Assembly: GCA_009741485.1 (NCBI GenBank)
Contig: CM019219.1
Location: forward strand, 29,521,064 to 29,585,063
Direction of reading: 5' to 3'
Source: Malurus cyaneus samueli
Taxonomy: Eukaryota; Chordata; Aves; Passeriformes; Maluridae
DNA: 64,000 bases
Shown: one piece after another, positions 12,601 through 25,100 of the stretch
How the letters are laid out: every line of letters begins with the position of its first letter
Position numbering within the stretch: the stretch's first letter is position 1
Program-made: the position numbers and the translations under genes
The notes under the pieces: model-generated
The model's database searches: none
What the model saw: only the letters and a program-made list of their open reading frames with translations
What the model was told of the DNA's origin: nothing

Positions 12601-15017
12601 ACGTTGCCACCTTGTAAAATACATACTTCTCCAGGCATGTAGAATACAGCCTCCCACTGTGGCATGTAAAGCTCCACAAAGCTGGATGTTTTAATTCAGC
12701 CAGAGCCACATGGGAAGAGAGAGGTCAGCGTGGAGCTGATCCCACTGAGGAACATACATTTCTGCTTTTGCAGGCTCAGCCACCCACACACAGCAGAGGA
12801 AAAGAGCCGGCGCTGGCTCTGCCTCACCCCTTCTGATTTTAAGCAGATAAAAAGGCCCGTGGCAAACAGGCCTGAGGCTCTGGAGCTGCAGTTCATTCAT
12901 GGGACAGGTCCGTCTCCCAGTCTGTAAACTCCTCAAGTTAGAACGCATTTAAACTCTCTGAGTTGAAACTGTAGCTTTGGCTGTGACCTTTAGAGCACAC
13001 AGTATGCCATCAGCACATAAACAAGCTAAGAGAGCCCCTGAAACACGTTCAGCTCCACCAAGGTGCCACAGCTGCCCAGGAAGTTAAAGCTGAGCAAGCA
13101 AAAGCACTTTCCACTGAGCAGGAACTTTAAGCCTCATGGAGACCTCTTTGTACTCTTAAGAGGTTAAATTACAAACTCTGTCCAGTCATGAAACAGCTCA
13201 CAACATTATCTCGTGTGGAAATCAATGTTCTCTGTGTGCCTCGGCTTCACTGAAATGCTGTGCCAGATAATTTAAGGCCAAGTGTTCAATTAGTGTCACA
13301 AACCCTGGCTCAGTAGCAAAGACTAGACTGGGCGCTCCATTTATATGGCATTTATATGCCAACCATTTATATGGCATTTTATTTCTCATTCTTTGTACAG
13401 GTACCAACTTAGCAATATTATGATTGGGTGCTTCTGCAATCTGAGTGATTTTGTTTGTTTCATATTATGAAAATAAAGCAAAATCAATAAATCTAAAATG
13501 CCAAATATTTACGTAAGAAAAAGGATTTCAGTATAACAAATCGTGCCTCAAACAGAGGGATTAAGGTCTCAAAATGCACATCAGATTATGATAGCTGTAT
13601 ATTCATTCACTGAAGAAGAATATAAACAATTTAAATTGAAATCTCGCTGTTTGTAAATGAGGAATAAGGGCTGCCTCTCATGTTCCAGGGAGAAATACTG
13701 CAGCAGTACAAGACACTATCACTTCTTTGTTCTTTATCAGCCCCTTTTCAGGGACAATTGTCCTGCTAAAAAAAGCCCAAAGCTTTCACAGCAGAGATGC
13801 ATTTTTTACTTTTCTTCCCCTGGCAACTTAAGCTGTTACCCAAGGCTGTGAATGGAGACGGCCAACACTGGGGCATGGATGTTCCCTTCTCTTGATGCCA
13901 CAATAGGAACAGCAGTGTGACAGACCTTGGGGTAGGAATATCTGAAATCACTGCAGCAAGATTTGCCACACCATAAATTAAGCAGGAGGGAGATAATGAG
14001 CACTGCACAGTCTGAGACAGCTCCAGTAAGCAAGCAGGCACCTGTTTCAGCATCTGCGAGCACTCAGCTCTCTGAATGGGCTAAAGAGCAGTTATTTGCC
14101 TTCATATTTAGACTCCCACAAGATGTGTGTGTGCTGACGGGATGTCTGAATTCCTCTGCACTCATCGTGGCTCTGTGTCAATAACAACATCAGTTGCACT
14201 TGCTGAAGTACCAAAAGGCCTGCTTCAGCTTTGCTTATCAGGCATGCAGGTGAAGTATGGGCTTCCTGATGCTCTCATCTCATGTGGCACATTTTTCAGA
14301 ATCAGGATGACCTAAGATTATGATTCTGAAAGTTCTGTAGTACAAATTATGTTTGTATCAAGTAATGACATAGTTCTCCACTTACTTTAAATAGCTTATT
14401 AGAAATTATGCTGAATTTAAGAAGCTATGGAACATTTAGCACCATTACAGCTTTCTACAAGGCATGAAAAATTGTCATTATAGAACATTTCTGTTCTTTC
14501 TCCTTCCTCCTCACATCCCTCGTATGATTTGGAGGGTTCATTTACTTACTGCTTCAGTGCTTTCAAGCTAAATTTACTTCATTTAAAAGTTCTGTTACTC
14601 TCAACAACTTTCAGTCCCCGAAATATCCAACACTTAATCCATCTGATCAGATTATTTCTTAGCTAAGAAACACATCAGCAATGATGAAGGTTTCACATTG
14701 GAACTCAGTTAACAGCTCTGTAGTTGAAGTTTTGCCTGGGACAGAGTAGAAAATACCACACTTGAAGTTGCTCTAACTGTGTAAGGCTGGCAACAGTAGA
14801 AAGTGATAAAAGATAAACTTTACTGGGTAAAGGCAACGGTATCTGGCAGGATGTGCAGAAGGTGGCTTTTAACACAAGGCCATCCTTATATTTCAACTAT
14901 TACAAGTATTTACAAGTACTCAGCCCAGAGATGCAGTTTGAATATGCTGTGTTCTGCTTTTCAGAAGCCTGTCGTTGTGTTCAGTCCAAAAATTTGCTAT
15001 TGATAAGGCGTGGTCCT
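9668..15017. other. Noncoding stretch immediately upstream of first coding exon
   Basis: No exon, RNA gene or known repeat family was recognised. One MEF2 consensus match (CTAAAAATAG, 11754-11763) and a palindromic cluster at 13337-13374 are visible, but neither is enough to call a promoter or enhancer. Confidence 0.5.
13337..13374. repeat. Short palindrome flanked by direct repeats
   Basis: The 12-mer CCATTTATATGG occurs at 13337-13348 and again at 13363-13374. Between and overlapping them is the inverted repeat TGGCATTTATATGCCA (13346-13361), which can form a 6-bp stem with a 4-base loop. Confidence 0.8.
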
Positions 15018-15039
15018 ATTTGTCCTTTTTGTTGGCAGC
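15018..15039 (+). promoter_or_regulatory. MYPN: Splice acceptor before the first coding exon
   Basis: The run TTTGTCCTTTTTGTTGGCAG ends at 15038 and is followed by a single base and then the start codon. This implies that the 5' UTR is supplied almost wholly by an upstream exon, which I could not identify in 1-15017. Confidence 0.8.
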
Positions 15040-15968
15040 ATGCAAGACGACAGTTTAGAAACCTCAACTTCAATATCTCAGCTTCTGAGAGAGAGTTATT
15101 TAGCAGAAACTAAGCGCCAAGGGAAGAGTGAAAGAAGCAGATCAGAGCCAGTTTCTCATAATTTCCAGTATGGTAATGCCTCTGGGGATTCAGATGAGGT
15201 AGCTGCCCAAGATGACCTCCCAGATCTCTCTGCCTTTTTGAGCCAAGAAGAGCTTGATGAAAGTGTGAACCTGGCAAGACAAGCTATTGATCAGAATCCA
15301 CTGGAAACTAAACAGGATGAGCTTCAGGCACATTCACAGAATCTCCCAGATCAGCTGAACAACACGGGAAAACACAAACAAATGGCCCAGTCTACAGCTT
15401 TGAAATCATCAGACAATGGCCTGCACTCCAACTTCTGTCAGGAACATGTCAGAAATACAAAGGGGAGCTCTCAAGATCTAAAGAAACACCACCTCCCTTC
15501 TGAATCAGAGTCCAAAAAGGAATTCCTAAACAAGGCGGCAGATTTCATTGAGGAGCTCTCCTCACTTTTCAAAGCTCACAACACTGAAAGAATAAGACCC
15601 CGAACATGCAAAAACTACAAGAGCAAAATGGATTCTAAGAATAAATCTGCCCAAAAAGGTAGCTCTAGCCTGTCTCTCACATCAGAAAACAGAGAAAGGC
15701 TTTCCATTCCAACACCTCAAGACTTGGAAAACAAAGCAGAGAAAACATTCGAACAAACAGATGATCAACAGGCAGCAAACTTGGAATCTATCAGTCCATT
15801 AACAAGTGCAGAGCTGAAAACAGAGTCAGAATCAGCATCTGTATATTCTGACGAGCCCCTTGGACAACCACCACGCTTTACTCAAAAACTGAAGAGCAGG
15901 GAAGTTCCTGAAGGATCCAAAGTGCAATTGGACTGCATTGTGGTAGGAATCCCAGCACCCGAAGTCAG
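15040..15968 (+). CDS. MYPN: MYPN coding exon 1: N-terminal region and first half of Ig1
   Basis: This encodes residues 1-309 plus two bases of Arg310. It follows a pyrimidine-rich acceptor ending in AG at 15037-15038, and the ATG lies one base into the exon. The start gives MQDDSLE, the conserved myopalladin N-terminus. An in-frame ATG at 15010 would add ten residues but lies inside the acceptor region. Two conserved family blocks are visible: LPDLSAFLSQEELDESVNLA (60-79) and FLNKAADFIEELSSLFKAH (162-180). A Lys/Arg-rich stretch follows (about 183-197), then a Ser/Glu-rich variable segment. Ig1 begins near PPRFTQKL (277), with its first Cys in LDCIVVG. Donor GTAAAC, intron phase 2. Confidence 0.97.
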
Positions 15969-18900
15969 GTAAACATACTCTGCACTTGCATTTTGTATTT
16001 CTGCAATGGTAGATGTGTGCAGGAGGGGAATACTTTGGGAAGAATATGATTTCTACCGTGCTTCATGTCTAAAGTCACTGCTTTAATTAACAGTTTTGAG
16101 GCATTCCCTTGTGCCATTAAAAATGGTGTATTGCGTTCAGCCCTTAAATTCACTGAGGAGCCTGACTAAAAGAGAAAACAGAAACATGGGGATTTTTTTA
16201 CAGAATAGGAAATACTATTATTCCCTAGACATTAGTAACTCTCTCTGAACATTTCTCCTGCTTATAAAGACTTTGAGACCTTATTTCTCTAGGCATTTGC
16301 CTTGGTAAATCTACTTGATAATAAAAATGTCAGTAGGACCCCTGGACATAATGTTTTTCCTCCTTTTATCATTCATAGCATATAATGCAAAGACAAAAAG
16401 TGAAATCTTGTTGTATCTGCACCTGTACACAAACTCAACCTGGTTTTCTTTGTATTCAGAGCAGGTGAACACTGAATTGCTGGCTCACAGTCTGCACTCT
16501 AACACACAGTATTCAATTTAGGTATGTCTCCAGAAGGTCACAACACTGTCCTTGCACCAGCAGGTCATGTTCATGCTGCTGACATACATAAAAGTGACAA
16601 GGTGTTCATGTCATCCAAGTTTAGGTGTTTAATGATCATCTGAATTAGAAGCTGACACTATAAAGTCACCCAGGCCTCTCAAGTGCAGACAAGAGAACCC
16701 AGGAATGGATGGCTCATCCTGTGGAGTATCCAGGGATGACCAGAATGCCTGTAAACCTAATTCAGGAACCACTTAATTCCACAGAAGTAGATCACGGATA
16801 TCTTTGTAACTTGGGTCCACTTTTGCACCCACAAAACTGAAGCTTTTCAATTTAAACTTCCACTTCAACATTTAATTTTATTCATTTTGATGAATTAAAT
16901 AAGCTACTTTTGTGAATGTCATTCAGTACAGGAGCTGCTACACTTCAGTAGAATAAGCATCCATCAGCTATCAGAAATTAGAGCCAGGGAGAAAGAAGTC
17001 CCCTAGGGAAAATTAGTCCCAAGCAACAAAGGTAAAGAAAAAGATCAGGCTCAGCTTTCGGTTTCACAATTTAAACTAAAATGAAAGATGAATCACAAGG
17101 AGGGGGACTCTGAACTCTTTCTCCCTTGTGTTTGTGTATGTGTACGTATGAGCTATATTAAAGAGAAAGCTACTGATCATAATTAAAAAAACTTCATCAT
17201 GTTCATCCAAGATTCTTTCAACTCCACCAATGTGTAGAAGTAACACTAAGAAAGGGTGTAAAAATCTTCACTTGACTGAGTGATAAATATTCACACACTT
17301 CCAGTGATCATGGCCTCGTTAGTCACTGCTATAGCACAAGGAAACCAGAAAAGAGAATGTTCTTTGGGGTTTGTATTCCATTAATCAGGGGGACCAGAAG
17401 AACACAGCATTTTTTCTGTAAAAATAGTGCTTATCTTTGATCTGCTATGTGAAGCTTCCAAAATAGTGAAGGAGGCATCATGTTGGCCATAGCTGTGGAA
17501 CTGTGAGCAGAACTCTCTCGCTTGGAGTGTAAGAGATTTCCAAGATTCATGGTCAGTTAGTTTGGTATCTGTGGAGCTGGGCAAGGAGAGAAATATTCTT
17601 ATGGGCAAGTAAGAGAAATTAAAAAATCAGCAGTCCCAGGAAAAGACTGACTGGCAAGGTAGCAACTGATGAAAGAAAACTTAATGACCTTTGACTTAAA
17701 ATGGATTTCCTAATCACAGAAAGAAATCCCAAGTGACTTATAATGCACACATTAAATACAATTACCAAGTGGAAGTTGTACTGTGGGAACCCAGAGCATT
17801 GTGAAACAAGAACAAGATTCAGCAAGCTCCATAATGCAGTTAATCAGTCAACAGTAGGAGCAATCCGATGTTTAAACTCATGTAATGGGGATTATAAGAG
17901 AGTAATTAGAGACAGAAGATTTCAAAAGAAACTGATCACAGGGATACAAAGGACTAGAAAATACGAAGAGCAGATACCACATTTGAAAACAAGACAGTAT
18001 TAAATCAAATTGATGGTGTATTAAATCAAAAAAGACGGTGTAAATGACATTAATGATGGATCCGGGTCAAAATATCATTTTGGTTATTTATGGAATTACC
18101 AAATCATGGCAATGATACAGTGTTACAGGTGTAGTGGGTAACTGTCAAGCACGAGGGCTCACTGAGGGACAGAAAACTGGATGGGGGAGCAAGAGAAGAA
18201 AAGGGGAACTGATTTGAAATAGCAACATATGGGAAGCTAAGGCCTCTTGACTCAGTACAGAAAGATGTGTCCAGTTGCTTTTTGGACATTGCATTAACTC
18301 GGCCTTAATGTAATAAGCTCACCAGGCAGAGGATGCCCGTGAGGCCCACCTATTTAGAATTTTGGGTGAAAAGTTACCCATTTTTCAGTATCACCAGCTG
18401 AATGCAGCATCACAGAAGAGACAGAGTCTGATACCACAGGATGTGTGCCTCCAGCTGGCTCCAAGCTTAGCTCACAATTAAAGAACACTACTGCAATTAA
18501 TGATGATTGCTGTACTCTGACTGCACTGCAGGTTAGAAATAAGCCTGTGAGAGAAATGTGTAGTGTATTTCCAAAGGGTTTGATGACCTCCTTCTTGTGC
18601 TCTGTACGAGTAATGGAAGGTGTGACATTCACTCCTCTCAGTGAGGAGAGCACTCCTTTTTCCCTCAAGTTCAGAGGTGCCTACATTTTTCCAAACTGTT
18701 TGGCACATCACTCCTAGGTTAATTTTACTGATGAATCACATTGCATGGTTTGGCATATACAGCTATCCTGGAAGTGTCATGAGGATTTAATGTTCTAAAA
18801 ACAGGCTGTATGTCATAAGGTTTCCATGAAAACATTCTTTAACGTAGGCATACAAAGCTTAAAAGGTGCATTTTGGTGCTGCTTTGTTTGAGGAGATTAG

Positions 18901-21900
18901 ACCTGCAACTAATCACAGATTTTCAGAAACCCTGAAGCCATGCAAGGTTAATTTCTATTTTTCTTCCTGGCTGCCAAATGAAAGCATTTCTCTGTTTTAA
19001 TGCTCAAAGTCTAGAGCCAAACTTCTCTTACATGCAACTGCAGTCAAGTCAATGGATTAAAATCTAGGATGAATTTGGCATGGGGGATGACACTGCCTGT
19101 GCTCAATGCGAACCTCCCTTGCATGAGGAAGCTATCGCTGCAATCCATGGCAGCAATGAAATGTCAGTGACAGAGAGTATTGCTACTTCAGTCATGCCAC
19201 GTATCTCAATGTCAGAACTCCCCCTGGAACTGACATTTCACTGCTACCACGTACAGCATTTTCATGTAAGTGGAAAATCAAATGTTAATAAGCAGGGAGT
19301 AGATATGGCCAAAATTTTGCATGAAGCTTAACTTCCCAAGAGACAATTAGTTTTGATTTATAAGCATTGCAGGGAGACAACACTTACATAATATGCTCTT
19401 TTTTCCACTTAATCTCAAAATACTTCACTGTTATGCTGAAATAGTGATTACAGAACACACTGTATGGGGAACTGAACACAGGTTTGAAATAGAAGTTTAT
19501 TCTGCAAGTTTTAAAACACGTTACGCAAATTTGGGACTAACCAAAGGAAAAAATAACTGCAAAGAAAAGAACTAACTCAATCCTGCTTCACTGGTTGAGT
19601 CTACTAAAAGAATATACTATTATATACTAAAATAAGAAATTTAAAAATCAGCTTACGTGGTGTTTTTTAATTTGCTTATAGGAAAATTAAATTGTGCCTC
19701 ACAAAGGCATGTGATACAAATTTACCACTGCACAAGCATGACAGGTTAATTGGAAAAGCTGATCAGTAACACAATTCTATCACAGCATTTTGTGTAACGT
19801 GTTTTGCTCTATGTGCCACTTCAGTAAGGAGCCACATTGAAGTGGACACAAAAATGTAATATAACACTGTACTATGCAAATTATTTAATGCTCTGAAAAG
19901 ATGGTGCTGAAAATGAGATCAAATTCTAGAACAGGGCTATTCTCTTTAATTCTTATTCATTTCTGCTGAGGCTACCATGCTAAAACAAGGCTCCAATATA
20001 AGGCAGAGGCATGAGGTAGGTATATAAAAAGACATGAGTAAGTGCCATGACTCATGTCCCAAAGTACACAGTTGCCCACATGAATTACACACCTAAAAGG
20101 CAACTTGCACATTCATATACCAAATTTGTGCTTGCAGTCATACAACTGCAGGAACCTTAGGTCTTCTCTTCTGCTAATGTGACCATTTTCAGTTATCATC
20201 ACCTGCAGATCTTGAGAACAACAGTAGAATAAACCATATTGGACAGAACTTTAAATATTTCTCTTTTCAGTATTGCAGGAGTCCTATATTATTTCCTAGC
20301 CTGGAACTTTAATAATCGTGAAAAGACATTTTCAATCAACCCTGTAATGCCCTTTACCATACTTCTCCCTTGGGACTGTCAAGCATTTCCTCTACTTGCT
20401 CCTGGTAGAGTTGTTCATCTATCCCAGGCACTGGAGGTTTGTGTTCCACATGCCAGGGACCCCTCTATGAGCTATGCATGAGTAAGGAGAGGACTGAACA
20501 GAAAAGAAAATGTGATACACACTTGTGGGGAACCAGTCAAAAAAAAACCCTGTTGTATCCAAAATTCCAGATTTGGGTAAGCCGTTGTGGGCAAAGTTTA
20601 AAACAGATGGAGCTGTTCCTTCTGTTTGAAGAGGTTTTGTTTTAGAGGATCTGACAGAACTATGACAGAATATCAACACTAAAAGTCAATTACAAGAAGG
20701 TAAAAAGATTATTATTTTAAAAGGAAACGTATTTTGAATGAAAGCGCAAACCAATACTTTCAAAATAAAGATAACACATAAATTAAAAGTAGCATATTCA
20801 AAATAAATGTTAGCAAGGAACCACACAGACTAATTTACTGGAAAATAATGGTAAAAGTATCATGATCATGAAATCCTTTAAGGGAGAGTATGAAATCATT
20901 ATAAATAATGATTTAAGACCAGTGATTTCACGTTTTTAAAACTATTTTTAAGTGCTGCTTCACACCTTGGGAAAGAAGTTAAAGAAAATGGTTACATACT
21001 CCAGAGAAATAAGTGAATATTGTAAGAGAACACACATGTTCTCTCTGTTCCTCCACCCCCCTTAATGTCTATTTTGGCCACTGTCAAGGCAGCACCCTGG
21101 GTTAGGTGGATCTGTAATCTGAGCCAGGACACCCAGCGAGATCTTTCTCATCTTTTCACATGTGCCAGCTCACCTGGCACCCCTGGGCATGTGCTGCTGT
21201 TCCTACTCCCTTTTGGATGAGCACAGCTGTCTCTGCAATTTCCAAAGGGGCTGCAGGCTGGATGGGTTTGTTTAATGGCCAGAACTCTGTTTGCATCTCA
21301 AACAAGTTCACTGAGGTTTGGAAGGAGCATGAAGGGCTGCTGAGAGCTGCCTGGAGTGAAGGGCTGTCCTAGGCAGTGTCCACTGGCAGAACACAGCCCA
21401 GGGCATCTCTGCTGTGAAATACAGGGGAATACCCTGTCTACTTGGAGAAAGCCAGCTTGGAATAGCTTGGACTTATGGGCACAAACAGGGCCAGCTCTAC
21501 TGCTTAGAATCACATTTCAGTGCTAGATCTGTACTCCCTCACAGACTCCTTGAGGCTCCTTGCTCCATTCTGTATTATATTCACTTATATTCCACATTTC
21601 TGCTGAACTATTTAGAGATTTTTTTCAATACATTAATTTGAGGGATTCTTCGTGCTTAATTTGTAGCACAAACTGTTGCTGAAAGTTGTGCAATTGAGTG
21701 GTCAAACAAATTGATATATTCATGTTTTCCTAAAATATCAGAGAGGGAAATGTATTGAAGTACCCTATAGTGTAAGACAGGAAATATTAATTATTACAAT
21801 TTATTACTTGAAAACCTATCCATATCCTTTCCACAACAATCTTATTTTCTGTAGTATCACTCAAATGTTGGCAGGTCCTTTTATCAAGTTACCACATAAT

Positions 21901-22055
21901 ACGGATGAAGTGATTAATGATTTTTTTTAAAATCAATTGAATAAAAAATATTGCCAGTATGAGATCCCCCACCCTCACATGCAGAAGATGCTTTAGCTAA
22001 TCACATTTAATTAAGGAAGTTGCAGTAAGAAAACAGAAATATTTTTGTGGCATTT

Positions 22056-22132
<77 letters not shown>

Positions 22133-25100
22133 GTTTAAGAGAAAAGTTTCAGTGAAGATGAATGTACTTCAGTTTGGCTTTTCAAACGTAGCAAGTTATC
22201 TATAATTACAGGTATTTCTGAGTATTATCCCAAACATTCAACTCTGGATCTTGACACGTAGCACTCCATCTTCTTTATAAAGCCTAGATTTAATTTGAAT
22301 CTAGTTCTGCAGACCCATCTTGCTTCTCTTGTGCCTTGTCCACACTAACAAGCAACAGTCCTTGGGCTGCTCTCCCCTGCTAAAGCTCAGAGTGAGCTGC
22401 TGGTGACTGCCCTTAACACATCCTATAAAGTTATCTGGGAAAGTGCTGCTTTTACTTTGGTGTGGATTCCTGTATTTTCCAGTCAAACAACCCTTCTGAA
22501 CACTGAGGAACTTAGGAATGTGTGAGATGAGAGTGTGAAAGCTCTCGAGAGCACAGCACATTCTTGGATATGTAAATGTGTTTAAAGAGGAACACAGCAG
22601 TTTTGTGCAGAAAAGATTTCCAGGTGCAGTTGTCTCACTGGCTGCTCCTGTATGGAAATCCCTCTGTACTGTAATAGATCAACTGTCTTACCTCGTGATA
22701 CTTACACCAGGTTTCATAAAAAGAAGATTGTGTTAAACATATGACAAAACAAAGAGCAACACCACGGTAAGTTTCAGTCACATTTTGAATCAACTTGAAC
22801 TTTGGAAACACAAGTTTGAGGGAAATTGGTTCACTTAGGGCTGGGTTTTTTTGCTGTACTTAAAGCCACAACAGACATCTGATTGTACCTCAAGAGAAAT
22901 TCATAGCTGGACTGACAGCGTCCAAATTCAGAGCTCTTTTACTCTTTATTGAATACTACGAAAATTATCAATATTTTATTGCTATGACTGCTGATTCAAT
23001 ACTTGCCTGCAGTACTCTGTCAGAATATTCAGGCTAAACCCACCAATTTCATCATCAGAAAGACTTCAAACATTGTCATCCCAGCTGTCAAGTTGCTGGC
23101 ACTGATAAACAATTTCTTTTTGCCTTGCAGGTGGTACTGTGAAGGGAAGGAGCTTGAAAACTCACCAGACATTCAAATTATCCAGACAGGTGATCAACAC
23201 TCATTGATTATTGTTGAAGCTTTTGAGGAGGACACAGGACGCTACTCGTGTTTTGCTTCCAACATCTATGGAACAGACTCCACTTCTGCAGAGATTTACA
23301 TAGAAGGTAACGTTACAAGTGCTGCAGAAACTGATTGTTGAAACTGGTCATACAGGATTAAGATACAGTTATGTATTTTGTTTGCTAACTGTGATGGTTT
23401 TGTCACAAAAAATACAGAACAGGAGTCAATGCTTTTCATCTATACTAATACCTTTATTCTTTTCCTGTAAAACACTCTTTAGACAGCGGAGCACCCCTTA
23501 CATGTAATTTTATTGTGTTGCTTCCCAGAGATTTTATGTATCTCACTGCAAGATTGAAATCTAAAAATATTCATATTCTGAAACCACCTTGTATTTTTTT
23601 GTCTGTGGTACTCTACAGAAGTATAAGAACCTAAAGTTCATGTCTAATTCTTATTAATCCCTTTTCCCTACACCATTATTACAAATGGAATGCAGGCAAG
23701 CTCACTTAACCCTTTATTGGACTTGTAACCAAAATAAACACGCGTCAATTGATATTCTACTCACCCAGCAGATGCTGTACATCAAATAGAATACAGATCT
23801 GCACATTTAGGTGTCTCTTCTGTCTCCTCATGCTTTTTACCACACCTACTAGGCTAAGAGTGGCCTACTTATTATATTTCTTCTTAACACTTTCTTGGCT
23901 AAGATTTTAAATTGAATCTATTACCGTGCTAGCGAACTAGAACCTTAAAATAAACACAAAAATTTTTTTCCATTTCTCTGTCAGAAAAATATACTATGAG
24001 CACCATCACTGACCACAGTGGGACCATTCATAAATTAAAGCACTCCCCTAGAGGTGAACTTTGTTCTGCTGTTATTCTTCTTCCATGTCTCTAATCTGAC
24101 AGTGAAAGGACGAATCCTTTTTTAGTATCTGCACTGCCCCTGACATTAATGGGAGATGGCTGTGCTTGGCAGGGATTTACAAGTCTCGAGGCAGGGGCCA
24201 AGGTCTGCTTTTACCCAACTCATTGGGTGCTGGATGGGAGCCATGACTGATGGAGATGCTCCCTGGCAGGAACTGCAGAGAAAATGCAAATCCAAGCACA
24301 GTGAAGGCTGAATCAGAAGTGTAAAAAGTCTCAGTAACTGACAGCTGTTAATAAACTGTCAATAATTACCTTCTCCATCCTGTACTACAAGGGACTAGCT
24401 GGAGAACAATGGCCATGATTCCAGGGCTCTCTCTTCTTTCTTTGAAATTAATAGTACCGGGTGTCTGAGAAAAGAAAGCTCTGACTTGATTTACAACAAC
24501 AAATGTGGATTAAATCATAGTGGCATTTGAAAGGAACCCAAGGAACACCCAGGTATTCCTTCACTCTTGGATGTTGTTTTCCTTACTTTAATTGCACCTT
24601 CTCCCAAATCTGCCCTATATCAACAGCAATTCTGCACATTACACACAGAATGGCTCATTTCCCCTGCAATGGGATCTTTTGTCTTGGCACACCTTTATAA
24701 CATATATCCATAGAGTGGTCTAGAGGAAATCCAAATAAAGGTTTGTAACATTCATAGATAAACTCCAAAAACCCCTCCACTAAATCTTTTTTTTTAATTT
24801 TTCATAGGCATCTCTTCTTCTGACTCTGAAGGTGAACTCATCAAAGACGAAATGGATCAGTAAGTTTAAAATCAATTATATCGTCCATATTTCTTACAGT
24901 TAAAAATTCCCTAAGTGCAGACGTTTCATCTTACAACTTCCAACACATTATCATTGTGTTTAGGATTTGTTTGGACAGGTTTGGTTTAATTTTGTTTGGT
25001 TTAATTTTGTGTGCTTGTTTGTTTGCTTTACAAATAGTATGGAACAAACACATTTGTTTGCTTGTGTGTCCTCAACTTTATATTAAGAATTGAATTTTAA

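Noticed and set aside
17743..18003. 86-codon basic plus-strand frame in the first large intron
   Set aside because: No recognisable domain, no family resemblance and no matching splice sites in phase with MYPN.
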